A stretch of DNA of 9,671 nt, taken from Lachnospiraceae bacterium. Lineage in GTDB: Bacteria > Bacillota > Clostridia > Lachnospirales > Lachnospiraceae. A program made the translations under genes and the position numbers. The first letter of the stretch is position 1; every line of letters begins with the position of its first letter. The stretch lies in NCBI GenBank assembly GCA_900764225.1, contig CAAFNG010000009.1, positions 1 through 9,671 on the forward strand, written 5' to 3'. The notes under the pieces are model-generated. The model did no database searches. It was not told the DNA's origin and saw nothing but the letters and a program-made list of their open reading frames with translations. Positions 1-5,457 of this stretch are shown here, one piece after another.

Positions 1-252
1 CTCCAGAAGTCCTTCCATTCCGCTGACTACTTTTGTAGAAGTATCCTGAACACGTACTTTCAGATCTGCCGCTGCCTCTGCATCCCAGACTGCTGCCATG
101 AGCGGGTGAAATTCACGGATCTGCGCTTCCAGTTTTTCCACGCTCTTTCCTGCACTGACTGCAACCACACGAAGATCGTCGTTCTTCCGTGCCACATCCA
201 GGGTCTGGGTTCCTATGGAACCGGTAGAGCCTAATATTGCAATATTCTTCAT
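1..252 (-). CDS. dxr: 1-deoxy-D-xylulose 5-phosphate reductoisomerase, N-terminal part (cut by window edge)
   Basis: DXP reductoisomerase converts DXP to 2-C-methyl-D-erythritol 4-phosphate with NADPH, the committed step of the MEP isoprenoid pathway, in the cytosol. Only the first 84 residues lie in the window; the frame is open to base 1, so this is an edge cut rather than a broken gene. The start MKNIAILGSTGSIGTQTLDV carries the family's Rossmann NADPH-binding motif GSTGSIG at residues 8-14, followed by the usual VVAVSAGKSVEKL segment. The ATG at 252 has an AGGAG site 8 nt upstream that overlaps the TAG stop of cdsA, so translation is probably coupled. It sits 11 nt behind cdsA and two genes behind uppS, which uses isoprenoid precursors from this pathway. 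The catalytic domain is outside the window; the assignment rests on the N-terminus and the neighbours. Confidence 0.95.
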   Translation of the reverse strand, partial: MKNIAILGSTGSIGTQTLDVARKNDDLRVVAVSAGKSVEKLEAQIREFHPLMAAVWDAEAAADLKVRVQDTSTKVVSGMEGLLE

Positions 253-263
253 TTCAATGTCTC

Positions 264-1058
264 CTAAATTCCAAGAATCATTTTTGCAAGATAATAAATA
301 ACAGGTGCTGTAATGATCACACTGTCAAAACGATCCAGAATTCCACCATGTCCCGGGATCAGCTTTCCATAGTCCTTGATGTTCTGATTTCGTTTGATCG
401 CAGATGCAGCCAGATCACCTACCATGGAAATCAAAGCTCCCACCGCACAGATCACAGCATACTCTGCCATTTTTCCATGTGTCGCTGTTGCATAGATCAC
501 TCCCAGAAGCGCTGCTCCTGCAACACCGCCTACTGCACCTTCAATGGATTTCTTCGGACTTAAGACCGGTGCCATCTTATGCTTACCAATAAGCATTCCC
601 ACACAGTAAGCACAGGTATCACAGCCCCAGGAGCAGAGGAATATCAACCATACCAGGAATTTTCCATCCGGAAGATTTCTGGTAAGATAAATGAACGACA
701 GCATCACCGCCACATATATGACTCCGAAAAACGCCGCCATGACCTGCTCCGCACGGTATTTCGGATAGCCGAATACATAAACGAACAGAATCAGAATCAG
801 GCTGATGATAACTGCCATAGTTCCAAAGCTTTCAAAATTAAACTCCATGGCAATATAATAGATCACAGCTCCAAGATATCCTACAAGCTCCAAAATCGTA
901 AACTTTTCATCACTTACTTTCATTACCTTATAAAGTTCGCGCATTCCAATCAGTGAAACAGCAAGAAGTGTAAAAAACAGGATCCAGCTTCCGGAAATGA
1001 TCGTGGCAAGGGCAATGATAACAAGGATGATACCGCTTATCAGTCTTGTCTTAAACAT
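264..1058 (-). CDS. cdsA: Phosphatidate cytidylyltransferase (CDP-diglyceride synthase)
   Basis: CdsA is an integral membrane enzyme that makes CDP-diacylglycerol from phosphatidate and CTP, the precursor of phosphatidylglycerol and cardiolipin. The product is 264 residues, the usual length. Hydrophobic stretches fill residues 5-35, 58-72, 80-97, 107-124, 134-155, 175-192 and 198-212, fitting a multi-pass protein. The conserved LSPKKSIEGAVGG motif is at about 166-178. The family signature is at about 214-246 and includes GDLAASAIKR and IPGHGGILDRFDS, whose acidic residues bind metal and CTP. The ATG at 1058 comes 3 nt after the uppS stop, and a perfect AAGGAGGA ribosome binding site is embedded in the last codons of uppS, so the two genes are tightly coupled. 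dxr follows 11 nt downstream. Nothing is missing or truncated. Confidence 0.97.
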   Translation of the reverse strand: MFKTRLISGIILVIIALATIISGSWILFFTLLAVSLIGMRELYKVMKVSDEKFTILELVGYLGAVIYYIAMEFNFESFGTMAVIISLILILFVYVFGYPKYRAEQVMAAFFGVIYVAVMLSFIYLTRNLPDGKFLVWLIFLCSWGCDTCAYCVGMLIGKHKMAPVLSPKKSIEGAVGGVAGAALLGVIYATATHGKMAEYAVICAVGALISMVGDLAASAIKRNQNIKDYGKLIPGHGGILDRFDSVIITAPVIYYLAKMILGI

Positions 1059-1061
1059 GTT

Positions 1062-1769
1062 TTATTCCTCCTTAACGCCGCCATAGCGTCTGTCTCTCTG
1101 ATTGTACTTCTCAATGGCCTTGATCAGCTCTTCTTTGTTGAAATCCGGCCATGCAACCGGGGTAAAATAAAACTCGGAATATGCCAGCTGCCACAGGAGA
1201 AAATTGGAAAGACGCTGTTCACCGCTTGTACGGATCATCAGATCCGGATCCGGTGTTCCCGCAGTATCCAGATAGCTCGCAATGATATCCTCTGTGATAC
1301 TCTCCGGCTCTACTTTTCCATCCTTTACATCCTGTGCCATTTTCTGCATCCCACGGCGGATCTCATCACGGCTTCCATAATTCAATGCCAGCTGGAAATA
1401 GATTCCGTCAAAATCTTTGGAGTATTCTTCCAGCTCACGGACACTCTGCTGGATATCCGGTGCAAATGCAGTGATATCACCGATAACTTTCATTCGCATA
1501 TTGTTTTTCTTGGATATCTTGATGCACTTCTTAAGGTAGCTGCGAAACAGCTTCATCAGCGCTTCTACCTCGTCCTTTGAACGTTTCCAGTTCTCTGTAG
1601 AAAATGCATATACGGTAAGATACTTCACGCCAAGATCTTTGATATCATAGCAGATGTTCTCAAGATTGGCACACCCCTTCACATGTCCGTAGGTTCTTGG
1701 CATTCCACGTTCCTTCGCCCATCGTCCGTTTCCATCCAGAATGATTGCTATATGATTTGGTACGTTCAT
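1062..1769 (-). CDS. uppS: Undecaprenyl diphosphate synthase (cis-prenyltransferase)
   Basis: UppS condenses isopentenyl diphosphate units onto farnesyl diphosphate in cis to give C55 undecaprenyl diphosphate, the lipid carrier for peptidoglycan and other wall polymers. The 235-residue product has all the signature motifs. HIAIILDGNGRWAK spans residues 6-19, with the catalytic Asp at 12. FSTENWKR is at 56-63. RTSGEQRLSNFLLWQ is at 180-194, with the conserved Glu of YSEFYF at about 199. YNQRDRRYGG is near the C-terminus and holds Arg residues that bind diphosphate. The ATG at 1769 is preceded by a strong GGAGGAG site. Immediately upstream of that site lies a perfect 15-bp stem-loop (separate entry). 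The gene is followed by cdsA with a 3-nt gap. The length and motifs fit an intact enzyme. Confidence 0.97.
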   Translation of the reverse strand: MNVPNHIAIILDGNGRWAKERGMPRTYGHVKGCANLENICYDIKDLGVKYLTVYAFSTENWKRSKDEVEALMKLFRSYLKKCIKISKKNNMRMKVIGDITAFAPDIQQSVRELEEYSKDFDGIYFQLALNYGSRDEIRRGMQKMAQDVKDGKVEPESITEDIIASYLDTAGTPDPDLMIRTSGEQRLSNFLLWQLAYSEFYFTPVAWPDFNKEELIKAIEKYNQRDRRYGGVKEE

Positions 1770-1785
1770 AACTTCTCCTCCATAC

Positions 1786-1819
1786 AGAAAGAGAGCTTCT
1801 TCGAAGAAGCCCTCTTTCT
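1786..1819 (-). other. Intercistronic 15-bp stem-loop between frr and uppS
   Basis: On the minus strand, AGAAAGAGGGCTTCT and its partner AGAAGCTCTCTTTCT form a 15-bp stem with a single G-U wobble around a TCGA tetraloop. The stem lies in the 66-nt gap between frr and uppS and ends only a few bases before the GGAGGAG ribosome binding site of uppS. No T-run follows it on this strand, so it does not look like an intrinsic terminator. Plausible roles, all inferred, are an RNA processing site (RNase III-like), a 3'-end stabiliser for the pyrH-frr part of the message, or a structure that sets access to the uppS ribosome binding site. Confidence 0.7.
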
Positions 1820-1835
1820 CCTCTTATTTCTGAAT

Positions 1836-2387
1836 TTATACTGTCAGAATCTCTTTAGACTTGTTCTCGATCGCCTTGTCAACTTCTTTGATGTATTTAT
1901 CTGTGAGCTTCTGAACCTGATCCTCAAGCTCTTTGATCTCATCCTCGGATACATCCTGTTTCGCAAGCTTCTTAAATGCGTCATTAGCATCACGACGGAT
2001 ATTTCTCACTGCGACCTTTGCGCCCTCACCTTTTTTCTTGACATCTTTTACAAGCTCTTTACGACGTTCCTCTGTAAGCTCCGGGAACATAAGGCGGATT
2101 GCTTTTCCATCGTTACTCGGGTTCAGTCCAAGATCTGAGCAGAGGATTGCTTTCTCGATTGCCTTGATCATGCTGGATTCCCATGGCTGGATCTGAATCA
2201 TACGTGCCTCTGGTACAGAAATGTTAGCTACCTGCTGAATCGGTGTCGGTGCTCCATAATAGTCTACTGTAAGCTTATCAAGAATATGCGGATTTGCACG
2301 GCCGGCTCTGATTGTTGCAAGCTCACTCTCCAAAGCATTCAGTGTTTTTCCCATTTTTGTTTCATATGCCTGAATTCTCTCATCCAT
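1836..2387 (-). CDS. frr: Ribosome recycling factor
   Basis: RRF, together with EF-G, splits the post-termination ribosome so that its subunits can be reused. The product is 183 residues, close to the standard 185, and aligns along its length with the family. It has the helical start [16 protein letters not shown], then [23 protein letters not shown] at about residues 24-46. The domain II core is near residues 47-110 and includes [15 protein letters not shown] and [13 protein letters not shown]. The C-terminal coiled-coil helices are rich in Lys and Glu and include [10 protein letters not shown] and [10 protein letters not shown]. The ATG at 2387 has a GGGAG site 9 nt upstream. The gene follows pyrH by 37 nt, the conserved pyrH-frr pairing of bacteria. 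Nothing is unusual in the protein. Confidence 0.97.
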   Translation of the reverse strand: MDERIQAYETKMGKTLNALESELATIRAGRANPHILDKLTVDYYGAPTPIQQVANISVPEARMIQIQPWESSMIKAIEKAILCSDLGLNPSNDGKAIRLMFPELTEERRKELVKDVKKKGEGAKVAVRNIRRDANDAFKKLAKQDVSEDEIKELEDQVQKLTDKYIKEVDKAIENKSKEILTV

Positions 2388-2424
2388 TTCTCATATCTCC
2401 CTGTATGGTTATTTTATTTTTTGT

Positions 2425-3120
2425 TTATACCGTTACCTTTGTTCCGGAGAACTTGCCATGTACTGTGTTTACGATGCTGTCTTTCTCATCAAGTCCAAAC
2501 ACCAGCATTGGCATTTTCTGCTCCATGCACATGATTGATGCGGTAAGATCCATTGCAGCAAGCTTCTTGGCAACAACCTCATCAATAGAAATCTCGTCAT
2601 ATTTTACTGCATTTGGGTTCACCTTCGGATCGCTGTCATAGATTCCGTCAACAGCTTTCGCAAGAAGGATCGCATCTGCACCGATCTCAACTGCCCGAAG
2701 TACCGTAGCTGTATCTGTGGAGAAATACGGATGACCTGTTCCGCCTGCAAAGAATACCACCTTGCCTTCTGCAAAGCTCTCTTCTACAGCATCCTTGGAA
2801 TAAAGTGTTGTAAATGCACCACAGACAAATGGTGTAAATACTTCTGTCTTAAGTCCTACATATCTGCAGATGTCAGATACATAGATACAATTCATGATCG
2901 TCGCAAGCATGCCGATCTGGTCTGCCTTACTTCTGTCCATAGCTCCGCTGGTACGTCCTCTCCAGAAGTTACCACCTCCGATTACAATACCAACCTGAAG
3001 TCCCTCATCAACGATCGTCTTGATCTGTTTAGCCACCTCTGTGACTGTTGCCTCGTCAAAGCCTCTCTTCTGCTCTCCTGCAAGAGCCTCTCCGCTTAAT
3101 TTCAGTAACACTCTTTTCAT
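2425..3120 (-). CDS. pyrH: Uridylate kinase (UMP kinase)
   Basis: PyrH phosphorylates UMP to UDP using ATP in pyrimidine nucleotide synthesis; the bacterial enzyme is a hexamer of the amino-acid-kinase fold. With the start at 3120 the product is 231 residues, in the family range. It begins MKRVLLKLSGEALAGEQ, with the nucleotide-binding LKLSGEAL at 6-13. GIVIGGGNFWRG (44-55), DQIGMLATIMN (68-77), GGTGHPYFSTDTA (126-138) and AKAVDGIYDSDPK (154-166) follow, covering the phosphate, UMP and ATP sites. The longest frame opens at an ATG at 3141 that overlaps the end of the lipoprotein gene. I chose the ATG at 3120 because it matches the family N-terminus and has an AAGGAG site 9 nt upstream. It lies 14 nt behind the lipoprotein gene and is probably co-transcribed and translationally coupled with it. 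Confidence 0.96.
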   Translation of the reverse strand: MKRVLLKLSGEALAGEQKRGFDEATVTEVAKQIKTIVDEGLQVGIVIGGGNFWRGRTSGAMDRSKADQIGMLATIMNCIYVSDICRYVGLKTEVFTPFVCGAFTTLYSKDAVEESFAEGKVVFFAGGTGHPYFSTDTATVLRAVEIGADAILLAKAVDGIYDSDPKVNPNAVKYDEISIDEVVAKKLAAMDLTASIMCMEQKMPMLVFGLDEKDSIVNTVHGKFSGTKVTV

Positions 3121-3129
3121 ATGTTTATT

Positions 3130-3135
3130 CTCCTT
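3130..3135 (-). promoter_or_regulatory. Ribosome binding site that decides the pyrH start
   Basis: AAGGAG on the minus strand, 9 nt before the ATG at 3120 and overlapping the last base of the lipoprotein TAA stop (3135-3137). It supports the inner pyrH start over the ATG at 3141 and suggests translational coupling to the lipoprotein. Confidence 0.8.
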
Positions 3136-4211
3136 TACCATACGCCGGATACAACTTCATTGCCGTCAGCGTCAAAAGTTGTAGAAACCGTAAACGTATC
3201 ATAATAATAGTAACCGGTCTTACCGGATTCCGGTTCATCCTCATAGTCACTGCCATTAGGACTGCCACATGCATTCTCAAGATCTGATATGGACTGTCCG
3301 ATGTATCCTGCTGCTACAGAAGACAGATCATCACCACTATTGGCATCATCACTGGAAGGCGCTGTTGTAGGATCTGCCGAAGGTGCCGTTGTAGGATCTG
3401 CTGTTGATGAATCATCAGAACCTGAATCAGTGCTATTGTTACTGTCTGTGCTGGCACTTCCATCATCCGTTGATGATGAATCATTCATATCTGCACTATT
3501 ATTCTCCGAACTGCTGTCTATACTGTCACTGTTGTCTGTACTGTCGTTATTATCCGTACTGTCACTGCTGTCGCTCTCTTCACTGTCATCCTCAATTCCA
3601 AGACGTGCTTTCACATCCTTCAGCGTAGAAACTTCCTTCGTGCTTCCGCTTGTCAGATATGTAGCATAAGGAAGCGCATCTTCCCCTTCACCATCCATAC
3701 ACAGACTCAGCTGTGAGATTGTCAGAAGCGGAAGCTGGCGGAAAAAGCACTCATTCTGCTCTTCATCAGAAAATGTGACACGTACATCAAAGCTTGTTGC
3801 TGTATCACCATTGTCATCCTTCTGGCTCTTCTCCATATAGTAAACAGCCTTGTCATTATCAGCCAGTGTAAACTTACCATTTACAAGATCACTTCCCCAG
3901 GTCTCATCACTGTCATCCCCGTCATCTCTGGTTGGACGAACATAGATTGCTGAGATTGCTGATCCCATCTTATTCGTAAATACGATACCGGTTGTAGTAT
4001 CGCTCTTGGTTCCCATTACATTCTTAATATTCGCCGTGTCATCTGTAGAAGTCTGCATTTCCACCACTTCAGACTTGGCCGCTTCTGTAACAGTTGGTGT
4101 CACAGTTATCTCAACCTTCTGCTCCGGTGCAACAGATGTCTTCTTTCCGCAACCGGCAGCAAGCATACTTACAGCGAGAATGCCGGCAAGAATCAAATAA
4201 CGTTTCTTCAT
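3135..4211 (-). CDS. Uncharacterised Ser/Asp-rich lipoprotein
   Basis: I do not recognise a characterised homologue. The 358-residue product begins with a lipoprotein signal peptide: basic MKKR, a hydrophobic core, then LAAGC with the lipidated Cys at 21, so the mature protein should be anchored outside the membrane. A Thr/Val-rich stretch (about 31-75) leads to a likely beta-rich globular domain (about 75-205) containing GIVFTNKMGSAISAIYV and a Trp-Gly (WGSDLV) motif. Residues 209-296 are almost wholly Ser, Asp, Asn and Thr, a flexible acidic linker containing two DPTTAPS units. The last 60 residues (GYIGQSISDLENACGSPNGS onward, then an aromatic YYYYDTF strand) resemble small BamE/SmpA-like modules found in Gram-positive secreted proteins; this is a weak resemblance judged by eye. 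The ATG at 4211 has GGAGGAG 8 nt upstream. It leads the pyrH-frr-uppS-cdsA-dxr cluster from its own promoter. A role in envelope sensing or assembly is conceivable but unproven. Confidence 0.85.
   Translation of the reverse strand: MKKRYLILAGILAVSMLAAGCGKKTSVAPEQKVEITVTPTVTEAAKSEVVEMQTSTDDTANIKNVMGTKSDTTTGIVFTNKMGSAISAIYVRPTRDDGDDSDETWGSDLVNGKFTLADNDKAVYYMEKSQKDDNGDTATSFDVRVTFSDEEQNECFFRQLPLLTISQLSLCMDGEGEDALPYATYLTSGSTKEVSTLKDVKARLGIEDDSEESDSSDSTDNNDSTDNSDSIDSSSENNSADMNDSSSTDDGSASTDSNNSTDSGSDDSSTADPTTAPSADPTTAPSSDDANSGDDLSSVAAGYIGQSISDLENACGSPNGSDYEDEPESGKTGYYYYDTFTVSTTFDADGNEVVSGVW
3361..3401. repeat. 24-nt direct repeat encoding DPTTAPS(A/S)
   Basis: Two copies of a 17-base segment (GC-T/C-GTTGTAGGATCTGC on the plus strand) start at 3361 and 3385, a 24-nt period that encodes two Asp-Pro-Thr-Thr-Ala-Pro-Ser units at the end of the lipoprotein's Ser/Asp linker. 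The neighbouring bases (about 3400-3600) are also internally repetitive, with recurring CTGTC/CTGTT elements coding for DSTD/DNSD-like units. Such tracts can change length by slippage or recombination. Confidence 0.75.
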
Positions 4212-4219
4212 TATAATAT

Positions 4220-4330
4220 CTCCTCCATAGTCAAGCGGATAATATCATCCGCGTTCGCTATTTTTCTTATACTCAAATAACTGCCTCGCAGTTTATGCGC
4301 TAAATGGTTAATTTAACGTCAGGTTTTCCT
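4220..4330 (-). promoter_or_regulatory. Structured 5' leader of the lipoprotein-pyrH operon
   Basis: The leader between the predicted start of transcription (near 4329) and the ATG at 4211 is about 118 nt. It has two compact hairpins: AACTGC-3 nt-GCAGTT (4279-4293), and GCGGAT-6 nt-ATCCGC (4235-4252), which ends 8 nt before the GGAGGAG ribosome binding site (4220-4226). Neither is followed by a T-run, so neither is a terminator. I do not recognise a known riboswitch class here. It may be a plain structured leader, a binding site for an RNA-binding protein, or part of a dispersed element. Confidence 0.5.
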
Positions 4331-4370
4331 TTCTTATTATTGCAGAGTATCACTTTCTTGTCAACCTGAC
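4318..4370. repeat. 8-bp inverted repeat bracketing the lipoprotein promoter
   Basis: GTCAGGTT at 4318-4325 and its exact reverse complement AACCTGAC at 4363-4370 lie 37 nt apart and enclose the promoter core; the second arm overlaps the -35 hexamer by two bases. It could be a pair of operator half-sites or a chance match. No regulator gene is nearby to suggest which. Confidence 0.5.
4336..4364 (-). promoter_or_regulatory. Sigma-A-type promoter for the lipoprotein-pyrH-frr-uppS-cdsA-dxr operon
   Basis: On the minus strand a perfect TTGACA -35 (4359-4364) is followed after exactly 17 nt by AATAAT (4336-4341), and a TGC just before it gives an extended -10. It lies in the 222-nt gap between the thioesterase stop and the lipoprotein start. 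It is the only strong promoter I can see for the downstream cluster. The rest of the gap shows no convincing terminator for the thioesterase gene, so some read-through from the rnr-smpB side is possible. Confidence 0.85.
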
Positions 4371-4433
4371 CATCTGGAATTTCACACAATTTTTAGATTT
4401 TTCAGACTATGTAAAAAATTAGAACATCTACAG

Positions 4434-4925
4434 TCAGAAACCATTCTCACGACGTTGTTTTCGCATGGAACGACGCATTTTGGCAGCTTCATTTCTGGCT
4501 TTTTCCGCTTCTGTAGTAATGAGCAGCTCCGGTACCTGCGTCGGTCTCTCATTCTCATCTACAGCCACCATCACAAAAAATGCCCGGTTCACAGTCTGGC
4601 GCATGCCATCCGGCAGTTCTGTATACGTGTCGATCTCCACCTCCATGGAGGATTTCCCCACGTAAGTCACATATCCTCGCAATACCAGGATCTCTCCCTC
4701 ATAGATCGCCTGTTTAAACTGAAGGTTATCAACAGCGGCCGTTACCACTCTGTGCGTCTCTGCATGCCGCATTGCTACAACTCCCGCAACCTCATCAAGC
4801 CATTGCATCAACGCACCTCCGAAAAGTCTTCCGCTTCCGTTTAAATGCTGCTGCATGATCAGATGAACCTGCTCTGTTGTTGATTCCGCCACTGTTTTTT
4901 TCCGTCTTTCCTGCCCGTTATCCAC
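4434..4925 (-). CDS. Hot-dog-fold acyl-CoA thioesterase (YkhA/YciA type)
   Basis: This family hydrolyses acyl-CoA thioesters to free acid and CoA in the cytosol; the natural substrate here cannot be read from sequence. The core HLIMQQHLNGSGRLFGG, followed by ALMQWLDEVAG, is the hot-dog signature, with the conserved Asn at 29 and the Asp-Glu pair at 44-45 as likely catalytic residues. A beta-rich second half (VEIDTYTELPDG and NRAFFVMVAVDE) follows, and the C-terminal 25 residues are strongly basic (RRSMRKQRRE). The longest frame opens at a GTG at 4958 with a poorly placed ribosome binding site. I chose the GTG at 4925, which has GGGAGGA 7 nt upstream and gives 163 residues. It lies 51 nt after smpB with no terminator between and is probably the last gene of the secG-rnr-smpB unit. 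A functional tie to trans-translation is not known. Confidence 0.85.
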   Translation of the reverse strand: MDNGQERRKKTVAESTTEQVHLIMQQHLNGSGRLFGGALMQWLDEVAGVVAMRHAETHRVVTAAVDNLQFKQAIYEGEILVLRGYVTYVGKSSMEVEIDTYTELPDGMRQTVNRAFFVMVAVDENERPTQVPELLITTEAEKARNEAAKMRRSMRKQRRENGF

Positions 4926-4932
4926 GGTAAAT

Positions 4933-4939
4933 TCCTCCC
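4933..4939 (-). promoter_or_regulatory. Ribosome binding site that decides the thioesterase start
   Basis: GGGAGGA on the minus strand, 7 nt before the GTG at 4925. The upstream GTG at 4958 has only an AGGA two bases away, too close to work well, so the inner GTG is preferred. Confidence 0.75.
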
Positions 4940-4976
4940 TCGTCTTGTGATATTTCACATTCCTGCAATAAAAGGA

Positions 4977-5447
4977 TCAATAAAGATTTTTTACTTTAAA
5001 GTCTCTTTCTGCCTCTCTTCTCTGATCCTTCTTGGCAATATCCTGACGCTTGTCATAGAGCTTTTTACCACGCGCCATACCAATTTCAATCTTCACCAGA
5101 CTGTCCTTAAAATAAACCTTCAGCGGTACAAGTGTCAGTCCTTTTTCTTTCAGCTTGGCCTCGATCTTATCGATCTCATAGCGGTGCAGCAGAAGTTTCC
5201 GCACGCGGAGAGGATCTTTGTTAAAAATATTTCCTTTCTCATACGGAGTGATGTGCATTCCGTAAACATACACTTCTCCATTTTCCACACGGACAAAAGC
5301 TTCCTTGATGCTGCATTTGCCGGAACGGAGAGATTTTACTTCAGTTCCCGCAAGTGCGATCCCGGCTTCATAAGTGTCCTCTATAAAATAATCATGAAAC
5401 GCTTTTTTATTATTTGCGATCAGTTTCATTCCTGCTTTTTTTGCCAT
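4977..5447 (-). CDS. smpB: SsrA-binding protein SmpB
   Basis: SmpB binds tmRNA and brings it to ribosomes stalled on messages without a stop codon, starting trans-translation. The product is 156 residues, a normal length. It starts [20 protein letters not shown] and has the oligonucleotide-binding barrel with [20 protein letters not shown] at 34-53. LVPLKVYF and [15 protein letters not shown] form the conserved tmRNA-contact region near 106-134. A basic C-terminal tail ([16 protein letters not shown]) enters the empty mRNA channel in characterised homologues. The longest frame opens at 5480 inside rnr; I chose the ATG at 5447, which matches the family and has TGAGGT upstream. The rnr TGA stop is part of that site and only 10 nt separate the genes, so they should be coupled. 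RNase R is a known partner of SmpB-tmRNA. No tmRNA gene follows. Confidence 0.97.
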   Translation of the reverse strand: MAKKAGMKLIANNKKAFHDYFIEDTYEAGIALAGTEVKSLRSGKCSIKEAFVRVENGEVYVYGMHITPYEKGNIFNKDPLRVRKLLLHRYEIDKIEAKLKEKGLTLVPLKVYFKDSLVKIEIGMARGKKLYDKRQDIAKKDQRREAERDFKVKNLY

Positions 5448-5457
5448 TTTTGTTACC

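Noticed and set aside
1683..2138. 151-codon plus-strand frame over uppS and frr
   Set aside because: It spans two well-supported minus-strand genes and the hairpin between them; the protein is low-complexity Leu/Phe typical of antisense frames.
3289..3669. Ser/Leu/Val-rich plus-strand frame of 126 codons opposite the lipoprotein
   Set aside because: It is the complement of the repetitive Ser/Asp tract, which automatically gives long open frames without stop codons.
4212..4433. tmRNA (ssrA) after the smpB-thioesterase genes
   Set aside because: The gap is too short for a full tmRNA, shows no tRNA-like acceptor end with CCA, and contains a clear promoter and leader instead.
4393..4437. Imperfect stem near the thioesterase stop as a terminator
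   Set aside because: The arms (GACT/AGTC and ATGT/ACAT) are broken by a 4-nt bulge and a long loop, and A residues rather than T follow on the coding strand.
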